A stretch of DNA of 35,155 nt, from NCBI GenBank assembly GCA_964612995.1, contig CAZTGE010000031.1:1-35155 (forward strand), in the 5' to 3' direction. The DNA is from SLQH01 sp964612995 (GTDB lineage: Bacteria; Planctomycetota; UBA11346). The position numbers were made by a program, and so were the translations under genes. The first letter of the stretch is position 1, and each line of letters opens with the position of its first letter. Below the pieces are notes generated by a model. It did no database searches, was not told where the DNA came from, and worked only from the letters and a program-made list of their open reading frames with translations. This document shows, piece after piece, positions 25,381 to 35,155 of the stretch.

Positions 25381-25848
25381 TCAGCGCTGGCGCGGCGAGC
25401 GCGGGTGCTGGCGAGAGCGTGGACGGGGGGGAGGAGGGGCCGCGTCGGCGTAGAACGCGTCTTCGGCCGCCTGCTCGTCGTCTGCGTAGTCGTCTGTGCC
25501 TGGATAGTCGTCGTATCCCGCGTGACCGATCTGGCGATCGGGAGCCCCTTGGGAGGTGTCGATGCCCACGACCCGGTCGTGGGCCCCCAGGCGTTGCTCG
25601 ATATTGCGATGTCGACGGTCGGCGATCATCCGGTCCTTGCGCACCTGCTCGCGCAAGCGGCGGGTCTCCGCGCGCAACCGCTCCTCCTTGGCCTGCTGCT
25701 TCTTCAGATCGCTGACCACGCAGATGATGATCAGCCCGATGAAACCCAGCAGGAAGCCGATGAGGAACCAGCCGATGGCGCTGCGGCCCTTCGACGAGGC
25801 GATGAGGGCGCAAATCAACCCGAAAACTGCGGAAATTATCAGATACAC
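25381..25848 (-). CDS. Small membrane protein with coiled-coil and acidic tail
   Basis: A 155-residue protein. Two membrane helices (about 1-18 and 24-44) separated by SSKGRSAIGWF, then a charged coiled-coil (about 46-85, KKQQAKEERLRAETRRLREQ) and a low-complexity tail rich in Asp, Tyr, Pro and Arg. The two-helix unit with KGRS and SDLKK resembles small bacterial superinfection-exclusion-like or heat-shock-associated membrane proteins, but I cannot name it. The GTG at 25848 is preferred: it starts exactly at the first helix and has GGAG 9 bp upstream. The longer ATG frame to 25935 runs into repeat A. Confidence 0.65.
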   Translation of the reverse strand: MYLIISAVFGLICALIASSKGRSAIGWFLIGFLLGFIGLIIICVVSDLKKQQAKEERLRAETRRLREQVRKDRMIADRRHRNIEQRLGAHDRVVGIDTSQGAPDRQIGHAGYDDYPGTDDYADDEQAAEDAFYADAAPPPPRPRSRQHPRSPRQR

Positions 25849-25927
25849 GGCACGACTCCAGGGGCTCTTCTTCAAACGAGCGACTACGCTACAGCTAGCA
25901 ATGGAGACCGGCAATGGAAACCTGCGT

Positions 25928-25963
25928 CTAACCACTCAGGGGCTTCGCCCCTGCGGTCCTCAC
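25928..25963 (-). repeat. Repeat A, copy 2 (inverted)
   Basis: The reverse complement matches 19439-19474 at 33 of 36 positions by eye, including the CAGGGGC-TTC-GCCCCTG hairpin (25937-25953). Here it is extended by a second perfect hairpin, GGTCCTCA-N5-TGAGGACC (25955-25975). Confidence 0.8.
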
Positions 25964-26236
25964 TGCATGAGGACCCACCCCCCTGGTTTTGTAATAGTTC
26001 GCCTGAATCTGCCTGCAGATCCAGGCGTGGGCGGATCGGCTGCGCCGAAACGTATCCGCCCTCCGGCGGCACTTGCTCCTCGGCCTGACGGCCTGCGGGG
26101 CTGCGCTTGCGCTCCACGGGCCGCTGGCCCCACTGGGGCCAGCTATCGCCTGCGGCGATACCCGCTTCGCCCACCACTCGACGCCAGACCCCATCGCGTG
26201 CGATGGGGTCCCAAATAGGGTCGGCTCGAGTGGGCG
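25937..26236. other. Array of adjacent hairpins
   Basis: Within 300 bp the following stems line up almost end to end: 25937-25953 (7 bp), 25955-25975 (8 bp), 26000-26027 (6+6 bp with one mismatch), 26029-26061 (8 bp, enclosing CGGC-TGC-GCCG), 26123-26143 (GCTGGCCCC-ACT-GGGGCCAGC), 26144-26160 (TATCGCC-TGC-GGCGATA) and 26187-26210 (11 bp). The last is embraced by partial arms CGCCCAC..CTCGA and TCGAGTGGGCG near 26169 and 26225. No gene is present. It lies directly after the stop of the minus-strand beta-helix gene. Confidence 0.75.
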
Positions 26237-26239
26237 GGC

Positions 26240-28144
26240 TCAGGCGGTCTGGCCGGTTGGGGCTATGTGCAGCGCTTCGCCCGCGCGGAGCCGGCACCAG
26301 TCGGACTGGCCGAAATAGGCTGGGACGGATGCGGGCAGGTCGCCGGTCGCCTGGATGCGCACGCCGTCTTCGGTAGCGACGATCGCCAGGGGGATGTGGC
26401 CTTCGCTGCCCTCCCGGTCCAGGCCGAGGAAACGTTGCCAGCCGCCGAGGTCGAGCCGGGCCTCGCGGTCGGGCTCGGGGATGGCGAAACTGCCGCGTCC
26501 GCCGCGACGGCCGATCGGGCCCCAGCTGTCGTAGAGGTTGTGGTCGCAGACCATGTGGTCGGGGCGGGCGGCGTAGATGCGCTTGGAGCAACGGATCAGA
26601 CAATTACCGGTTACCTCGTGCCCGCGACACATGGCGGTGCGATGGAACACCAGACGGCCCTTCTGGGCGAGGTGGAGCGAGATGGCGTAGTACCCGCGGA
26701 TCTCGCACAGGCAGTTGTCGCGGATGAGGGTGAAGTCGGTCATGTCGCCGGCGATGCCGATGCCGCCGGGGGTATCGTCCTTGGGTGGATCGTTGTTTTC
26801 GGCATCGCGCAGGTCCCAGACCAGGTTGTGGTCGACGAGATTCGGCTCGACGCTGACCTCGACGTAGATGCCGGCGAGCACCGTGACCACGTCGTGGACG
26901 AGGTTGCCGGTGACGCGGTTGTCGACGCAGCAGTGGTCGAGCCAGATGCCGCAGCAATCACGCAACCGGCGACAGAGGTTGTCGCGGATCAGCGCTCCGC
27001 GCACGCCGTGGAGCTTGATCGCCGCGGCCTCGTAGACGTGTTCGAGACCGAGGTGGCCGATGTCTTCGATCCGGTTGCCCGCGATCAGGGCACCGTCGAC
27101 GTTGCCGACCCCGGCGATGCCGGCAAGCCCACAGCGACGGATCCGGTTGCGGCGCACAATATGCCCACCGCGGCCGGTCTGGTCGCCGCGGGTGTAGCGC
27201 CGGGGCGAGGGGCGGACCTCGTTCTGGTAGCCCAGGTCCATGCCCAGCGCGTTGGCGTCTTCGACGGTGCAGTCCTCGATCAGCCAGTGGTGGCCGGCGG
27301 TGGTGCTGATGGCGCCGCGCTGGGGAAAGGGGCAACCGTTGGCGGCGTGGCGGCAGGTCAGGCCGCGCAGGGCGATCCAGCCGAGATCGGTCTGCGCCGG
27401 AGCGACGCACTGCATGCGCACGCTCAGCTCCCAGGTGACGGCGGCGGGGTCGCAGTCGCCCCAGGGGCGGAGCCGCACGCGCAGGCCGTCGTCGCTGACG
27501 TGGAACCAGCCGTCTTCACGGCCCAGCTCGTCGCCGCCGTGCGACTGGCGCAATGGACGGCCGTCCTGGAGGATCATACCGCGGCGCAGCTGGGCGCGAC
27601 GCAGCTCTTCGAGCGGGCGGTGCTGCCAGGGGAACCATTCCGAGCGCGCGATGTTCGCGGCGAGGAAGGGGTTGTAGCCGATCAGCTGCTCGACCGGCAG
27701 TTCGGCATACCAGGAGGGCGGGGCATCGGGGCGGTACTCGCTGCGCTGGGGCACCCAGTCCGGGGCCCAGGGTTCGGCGGCGCTGATGACCACCTGCTCG
27801 CCGGGCGCGGCCTCGAAGGCGACCATCGCATCCGGCCCGGTGCCGCCGCGCTGTGGGGCGAGACACTCGCGGTAGATCCCGGCATGGATGACGACCTTCT
27901 CGCCCGGGCCGACGCGCGCGGCGGCGGCGGCGAGACTGCGCAGCGGCGCCGCGCGCGTACCGGGATTGGCGTCGTCGGCCGCGGGGGCGTCTGCGGCGAC
28001 GTGCCAGGTGCGGGTATAGGCGGTGCGGTCGTCCCAGGCGACGAATTCCGCGCCGCTCGGCAACATCAAGGCGTCCGGTTCCATACTGCTCCACCCGCTG
28101 CGGCGGGACTCCTCGCTGTCGACTGCGGCCGTGGGCTCAGGCAT
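26240..28144 (-). CDS. Right-handed parallel beta-helix protein
   Basis: A 634-residue protein. Seen: an N-terminal DANPGTRAAPLRSLAAAAAR..GEKVVIHAGIYRE segment typical of secreted-pectin-lyase-like beta-helix proteins, then many irregular turns of the form GALIRDNLCRRLRDCCGIWL, RVTGNLVHDV and LVDHNLVWDL, i.e. PbH1-type repeats from about residue 280 to 540, many with Asn and Cys ladders. Such folds occur in polysaccharide lyases, hydrolases and epimerases, but the catalytic residues cannot be assigned. No signal peptide is visible, which is unusual for the group. The ATG at 28144 has only a weak ribosome site; an internal ATG at 28084 has GGAG 4 bp upstream and may be the real start. It lies 42 bp after metH. 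Confidence 0.8.
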   Translation of the reverse strand: MPEPTAAVDSEESRRSGWSSMEPDALMLPSGAEFVAWDDRTAYTRTWHVAADAPAADDANPGTRAAPLRSLAAAAARVGPGEKVVIHAGIYRECLAPQRGGTGPDAMVAFEAAPGEQVVISAAEPWAPDWVPQRSEYRPDAPPSWYAELPVEQLIGYNPFLAANIARSEWFPWQHRPLEELRRAQLRRGMILQDGRPLRQSHGGDELGREDGWFHVSDDGLRVRLRPWGDCDPAAVTWELSVRMQCVAPAQTDLGWIALRGLTCRHAANGCPFPQRGAISTTAGHHWLIEDCTVEDANALGMDLGYQNEVRPSPRRYTRGDQTGRGGHIVRRNRIRRCGLAGIAGVGNVDGALIAGNRIEDIGHLGLEHVYEAAAIKLHGVRGALIRDNLCRRLRDCCGIWLDHCCVDNRVTGNLVHDVVTVLAGIYVEVSVEPNLVDHNLVWDLRDAENNDPPKDDTPGGIGIAGDMTDFTLIRDNCLCEIRGYYAISLHLAQKGRLVFHRTAMCRGHEVTGNCLIRCSKRIYAARPDHMVCDHNLYDSWGPIGRRGGRGSFAIPEPDREARLDLGGWQRFLGLDREGSEGHIPLAIVATEDGVRIQATGDLPASVPAYFGQSDWCRLRAGEALHIAPTGQTA

Positions 28145-28186
28145 AGCGGTTTTTCTTCGCGAGCCCAGCGCCGTTCGGTCTCGCGC

Positions 28187-31858
<3,672 letters not shown>

Positions 31859-31986
31859 GGGGCGGCAGTATGGTGACCATGCCGGATGCCCCAAGCGCCG
31901 ATCGCCGACGCCTGCGCGGCAGCGATTGCCCCTTGCCGCCTTGGCGGCCCAAGTAGGCTGCCTCGCCTCGCCAGGAAAGGACGCAC
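31859..31986. promoter_or_regulatory. Divergent metH / dehydrogenase intergenic region
   Basis: 128 bp that must hold both promoters. A hairpin GCCGCC-TT-GGCGGC lies at 31935-31948, extended by CTTG and CAAG arms with a small bulge. No confident -35/-10 pair is seen. AGGAAAGGA before the dehydrogenase is a clear ribosome site. Confidence 0.4.
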
Positions 31987-33078
31987 ATGCTCAATCTCGC
32001 AGTCATCGGCGGCGACGGCACCGGCCCCGAGGTGGTGGCCGAAGGGATCAAGGTCCTCGATGCGGTCGCCAAGAAGGTCGGCTTCGACTACACCACCACC
32101 GAGTTCGCCGTCTCCGGTGATCGCTACCTCGAGCGTGGCGGCGATCCGCAACGGCCCTCGATCGAGATCATCGCCGATGAAGAGATCGAGCAGCTCAAGG
32201 GCTACGATGCGATCTATCTCGGCGCCGTCGGCCATCCGCAGATCGCACCGGGCATCCTCGAGAAGGGCCTGCTGCTGCGCCTGCGTTTCGCGCTCGACCA
32301 GTACATCAACCTGCGCCCGGTGAAGCTGTACCCCAACGTCGACACCCCGCTCAAGGACAAGGGTCCGGGCGACATCGACTTCGTGGTCGTGCGCGAGAAC
32401 ACCGAAGGCATCTACACCGGCATGGGCGGGGTCCAGTACGAGGGCAGCGCCAACGAGGTCTCGACCCAGGTCAACTGCACCACCCGCTTCGGTGCCGAGC
32501 GCGCCGTGCGCTACGCCTTCGAGTACGCCAGACGCACCGGTCGCAAACGGGTGACGCTGGTGCACAAGACCAACGTGCTCACCTTCGCCGGCGGCACCTG
32601 GAAGCGCGCCTTCGACGCGGTCGCCACCGGATACCCCGACATCGAGCCGGACTACAACCACGTCGACGCCGCGTGCATGTGGTTCGTCAAGAACCCCGAA
32701 TTCTACGACGTGATCGTCACCGACAACATCTTCGGTGACATCATCACCGACCTCGCCGCGATGATCCAGGGCGGCCTGGGCGTGGCCGCCGGTGGCAACA
32801 TCAATCCCAGCGGTGTGTCGATGTTCGAGCCGATGGGCGGCAGCGCGCCGAAATACACCGGCAAGGACGTGATCAACCCGATCGCCGCGATCGCCAGCCT
32901 CGCCATGCTGCTGCGCGAGACCGGCACCAACACCAACCAGGGCGAACTGGTCACGGCCGGCGACATGGTCGAGCAGGCGATCATCGCCACCACCCCGAAA
33001 ATGCAGAGCATGAGCGCGGGGCGGATGGGCATGTCCTGTTCGCAGACCGGAGACGCGGTGGCCCAGGCCATCGGCTGA
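31987..33078 (+). CDS. Isopropylmalate/isocitrate dehydrogenase family enzyme
   Basis: A 363-residue beta-decarboxylating dehydrogenase. The substrate arginines are at expected spacing: R100 and R110 in LRLRFALDQYINLRP and R136 in VVRENTEGIYTG, with Y143, K194 (VHKTNVL), D227, D251 and D255 (NIFGDIITDLAA) completing the site. It ends FEPMGGSAPKYTGKDVINPIA. The RENTEGIYTG form is intermediate between isopropylmalate (LeuB) and isocitrate enzymes. Overall length and the leucine-type LLLRLRF segment resemble the actinobacterial-type LeuB, so 3-isopropylmalate dehydrogenase is the best guess, with NAD-isocitrate or tartrate/malate activity as alternatives. Good ribosome site. Confidence 0.85.
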   Translation: MLNLAVIGGDGTGPEVVAEGIKVLDAVAKKVGFDYTTTEFAVSGDRYLERGGDPQRPSIEIIADEEIEQLKGYDAIYLGAVGHPQIAPGILEKGLLLRLRFALDQYINLRPVKLYPNVDTPLKDKGPGDIDFVVVRENTEGIYTGMGGVQYEGSANEVSTQVNCTTRFGAERAVRYAFEYARRTGRKRVTLVHKTNVLTFAGGTWKRAFDAVATGYPDIEPDYNHVDAACMWFVKNPEFYDVIVTDNIFGDIITDLAAMIQGGLGVAAGGNINPSGVSMFEPMGGSAPKYTGKDVINPIAAIASLAMLLRETGTNTNQGELVTAGDMVEQAIIATTPKMQSMSAGRMGMSCSQTGDAVAQAIG

Positions 33079-33111
33079 TATACCGGCGCCTCCGGCCGGC
33101 TGCCCGCCAGC

Positions 33112-33211
33112 NNNNNNNNNNNNNNNNNNNNNNNNNNNNNNNNNNNNNNNNNNNNNNNNNNNNNNNNNNNNNNNNNNNNNNNNNNNNNNNNNNNNNNNNN
33201 NNNNNNNNNNN
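33112..33211. other. Assembly gap (100 N)
   Basis: Exactly 100 Ns, the usual placeholder for a scaffold join of unknown size. The same 8 bases, CCGCCAGC, end the left contig and begin the right contig, so the true sequence may simply overlap there. Confidence 0.98.
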
Positions 33212-33235
33212 CCGCCAGCATGAAGGACAGGGATC

Positions 33236-34627
33236 ATGGCAGTCATCAGTTTCCACCAGAACCGCCTCGGCCGCACCGACGGGGTCTCGCTCGAAGTCGA
33301 CAAGTGGCGCGCCGTGCTCGAGGGCCGCATGGGCCACGAGGTGTGGTACTGCTCCGGCAACGACGACGTGCCCGGAAACCACGTCATTCCCGAACTCTAC
33401 GCCCACCACCCCGAAACCTGGGCCATCCTGCGCAACGGCACGGTCCGCTTCGACCCGCAGGAGATCGGCAGCGAGGCCGAGCTCGAACAGCGGATCTACG
33501 ATCTCTCCGACGTGATCGCCGACAAGCTGCTGCGCTTCATCGACGAGAAGGGCGTCCAGCTGCTGATCCCGAACAACCTCTGTTCCGGCGGCTATCAGCC
33601 GGCGGCGGCGATCGCCTTCCACAAGGTCTTCCGCAGCACCGGGCTGCCGGGGATCATCCACAGCCACGATTTCTACTTCGAGGACTCCGGCGAGGTCGAC
33701 GCCACCTGTCAGAGCGTGGCCTCGATCTATGAGCGCTATTTTCCCGCCAAGCTGCCCAACATCCAGCATGTGTTCATCAACCGCATCGCGCAGGGCCAGC
33801 TCAAGCAGCGCAAGAATATCGACGGTACGGTAGTACCCAACGTATTCGACTTCGACCAGGACCCCTGGGTCGCCGACGACTACAACGCCGATTTCCGCGA
33901 ACAGTGCGGCCTCGGACGCGACGACCTGGTGTTCCTCCAGGCGACGCGGATCCTCGACCGCAAGGGCATCGAACTGGCGATCGATGCCGTGGCCGCGCTC
34001 GAGACCCCGCAGCGGCGCAAGGCGCTCGACGGCGCCCCCACCGCCGCCGGTGGCCGCTTCAGCGCCGCCGATTCGAAGATCATCCTGCTGTGCGCGGGCA
34101 TCGTCGAGACCATCGGCATCAGCGGCGACTACTGGGGCTCGCTCCAGGCCAAGGCCACTGAGATGGGCGTGGATCTGCGCCACGTCGGCGAACGCGTCAA
34201 GCACAGCCGCGGCACCACCGAGACCGGCGAGAAGGTCTACTCGCTGTGGGACAGCTACGTCTTCGCCGACTTCGTCACCTACCCCTCGCAGTGGGAGGGC
34301 TGGGGCAACCAGTTCATCGAAGCGGTGTTCGCGCGCCTGCCGGTGCTGATCTTCGAATACCCGGTATGGTGCTCCGACCTCGCCCAGACCGGCTTCGACG
34401 TGGTCTCGCTCGGCCACGAAACCACCGGCACCGATGCACGCGGTCTGGTCACCATCGACCAGGCCCGGATCGACGCCGCGGCCGACGCCATCTGCACCAT
34501 CCTCACCGATCCGACGCGCAAGCAGGCGATCGGCGAGCACAACTACGCGGTGGGCAAGCGGCACTACAGCGTCGACGCGCTCGCCGGCATGATCGCGGAC
34601 CTGCTCGCGCGCGCCGGCATCGGCTGA
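33236..34627 (+). CDS. GT4-type glycosyltransferase
   Basis: A 463-residue GT-B retaining glycosyltransferase. N-terminal FHQNRLGRTDGVSLEVDKW, a central IIHSHDFYFEDSG, LQATRILDRKGIELAIDAV at the start of the second Rossmann domain, and a C-terminal EX7E motif E354/E362 in QWEGWGNQFIEAV that binds the nucleotide-sugar. The TDGVSLEV beginning resembles mannosylglucosylglycerate-synthase-like and related compatible-solute glycosyltransferases, which is a lead only. Product could equally be a glycolipid or polysaccharide. AAGGACAGGGATC precedes the ATG, 24 bp after the assembly gap, so anything between this gene and the dehydrogenase is uncertain. Converges with the next gene, 12 bp apart. Confidence 0.85.
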   Translation: MAVISFHQNRLGRTDGVSLEVDKWRAVLEGRMGHEVWYCSGNDDVPGNHVIPELYAHHPETWAILRNGTVRFDPQEIGSEAELEQRIYDLSDVIADKLLRFIDEKGVQLLIPNNLCSGGYQPAAAIAFHKVFRSTGLPGIIHSHDFYFEDSGEVDATCQSVASIYERYFPAKLPNIQHVFINRIAQGQLKQRKNIDGTVVPNVFDFDQDPWVADDYNADFREQCGLGRDDLVFLQATRILDRKGIELAIDAVAALETPQRRKALDGAPTAAGGRFSAADSKIILLCAGIVETIGISGDYWGSLQAKATEMGVDLRHVGERVKHSRGTTETGEKVYSLWDSYVFADFVTYPSQWEGWGNQFIEAVFARLPVLIFEYPVWCSDLAQTGFDVVSLGHETTGTDARGLVTIDQARIDAAADAICTILTDPTRKQAIGEHNYAVGKRHYSVDALAGMIADLLARAGIG

Positions 34628-34639
34628 AGACCGGGCACC

Positions 34640-35067
34640 TCACTCGAACACGAGGTAGCAGGGACTCTCGCTGATCTGCAGCGTGATCGCCGTCTCGCCC
34701 GCGACGCGCCACTCCGGCTCGCTCGCCGCGCCGGAGCCAGTGACCAGCCCCGATACCCGGGCCGGAATCCCGGGCAGAGCGTCGAGCCTGGCCGCCCATC
34801 CGCTACGTCGTGCCATCGCCGCGGGGGCACAGGCGTCGTAGCCGAATTCCGTGACCCAGACCGCCTTCTCCGGCGCGTGGGCAGCGCGCCAGGCGATGGC
34901 CGCGTCGACCTCGTCGAGGCAGGCGATCCCGGGATCCTCGGGATAGCTGCGGGTCCAGGGCGATGCCCCCGGACGGCGCGGCACCTGGGCGTAGGTGTGC
35001 AGGTTGATCACATCGTAGAGCGGGAGGATCGTCGGGTCGGCGAAGCTCGCGCGCACATCCTTGGCAT
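34640..35067 (-). pseudogene. Glycoside-hydrolase-like C-terminal fragment, interrupted by repeat B
   Basis: About 140 residues with LPLYDVINLHTYAQVPRR and VWVTEFGYDAC. The WVTEFGYD motif matches the catalytic-nucleophile strand of clan GH-A enzymes (GH5/GH39-like). Upstream, the reading frame runs directly into repeat B at 35067, which supplies only unconserved residues (GCGRRPR), so the amino half is missing or lies beyond the repeat. A further join is suspected near ARRSGWAARLDALPG, where the barrel seems shortened before the ending ISESPCYLVFE. It might be an intact gene whose other part is outside the window, but truncation is more likely. An extended frame with a TTG start at 35092 exists and is probably not real. 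Confidence 0.6.
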
Positions 35068-35155
35068 AGCGCGGGCGCCGCCCGCACCCCAAGGGGCATC
35101 GTAGCGGTCGGCGCCCGCGCGGCTATTTGTTCGCGGGGGCTCGCTCTGCGCTGCG
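35067..35155 (-). repeat. Repeat B, copy 2 (inverted, cut by window end)
   Basis: Reads as the reverse complement of 19525-19615 with about nine differences by eye. The long stem is preserved with a different single mismatch in the left arm, the loop ATGCCCCTTGGGG is conserved, and the copy ends with the same CGCGCTATG boundary where the hydrolase fragment begins. The repeat continues past the window edge. Confidence 0.8.

Noticed and set aside
19439..25963. Genomic island bounded by attachment sites
   Set aside because: Inverted repeat A brackets the block, but no integrase, tRNA or direct att repeat is present, so it is reported only as a repeat observation.
26187..26210. 11-bp hairpin as an intrinsic terminator of the beta-helix gene
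   Set aside because: The stem is perfect but no T-run follows on the minus strand, so it is listed only as part of the hairpin array.
31859..31986. SAM or cobalamin riboswitch upstream of metH
   Set aside because: Only 128 bp are available between divergent genes, and no recognisable conserved riboswitch core is visible.

Overview
This is a GC-rich bacterial chromosome fragment, probably from a draft or metagenome-derived assembly because it carries a 100-base run of N (33112-33211). The gene set points to a flagellated Gram-negative-type bacterium. Three features suggest, without proving, the PVC group (Planctomycetota or relatives): a substrate-binding protein fused to a peptide-ABC permease, a zinc ribbon fused to a CPBP-type membrane protease, and secreted malectin-like proteins. 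No rRNA, tRNA, CRISPR array, prophage or transposase was seen.

Layout. (1) 50-8593, minus strand: one tight operon running pseC-pseB-pseG/GNAT-pseI-ACP-AMP ligase-Gfo/Idh oxidoreductase-pseF. It holds recognisable PseC, PseB, PseG, PseI and PseF, so it should make a CMP-activated pseudaminic-acid-type nonulosonic sugar. The classical stand-alone acetyltransferase PseH is replaced by a GNAT-like domain fused to PseG. An acyl carrier protein and an acyl-activating enzyme sit inside the operon. (2) 8594-8719: a 126-bp divergent control region with two back-to-back sigma-54-type (-24/-12) promoters, one for flagellin and one for the sugar operon. (3) 8720-11560, plus: flagellin, then a soluble receiver-histidine kinase. 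(4) 11638-19189, plus: an oligopeptide ABC transporter operon with 4-bp ATGA overlaps, whose first gene fuses a binding protein to a permease, followed by acylphosphatase and a glycerophosphodiester phosphodiesterase. (5) 19190-26239: an accessory, repeat-rich stretch. It holds two secreted proteins (a helical protein and a tandem malectin-like protein), a cluster of 23-bp direct repeats, a minus-strand trio of membrane proteins including a CPBP protease, and an unusual array of adjacent hairpins. (6) 26240-31858, minus: a parallel beta-helix protein and full-length cobalamin-dependent methionine synthase MetH. (7) 31987-34627, plus: an isopropylmalate/isocitrate dehydrogenase-family enzyme, the scaffold gap, and a GT4-type glycosyltransferase. 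(8) 34640-35155, minus: a glycoside-hydrolase-like fragment that runs straight into a second, inverted copy of the stem-loop repeat found at 19525-19615.

How the parts fit. The first 11.6 kb reads as a flagellum module: flagellin and the nonulosonic acid that would decorate it are placed under paired sigma-54 promoters. The most interesting possibility is that the ACP, ligase and GNAT domain put a non-acetyl acyl group on the sugar. The second theme is small structured repeats scattered between genes at 19.4, 22.8, 24.2, 25.9 and 35.1 kb.
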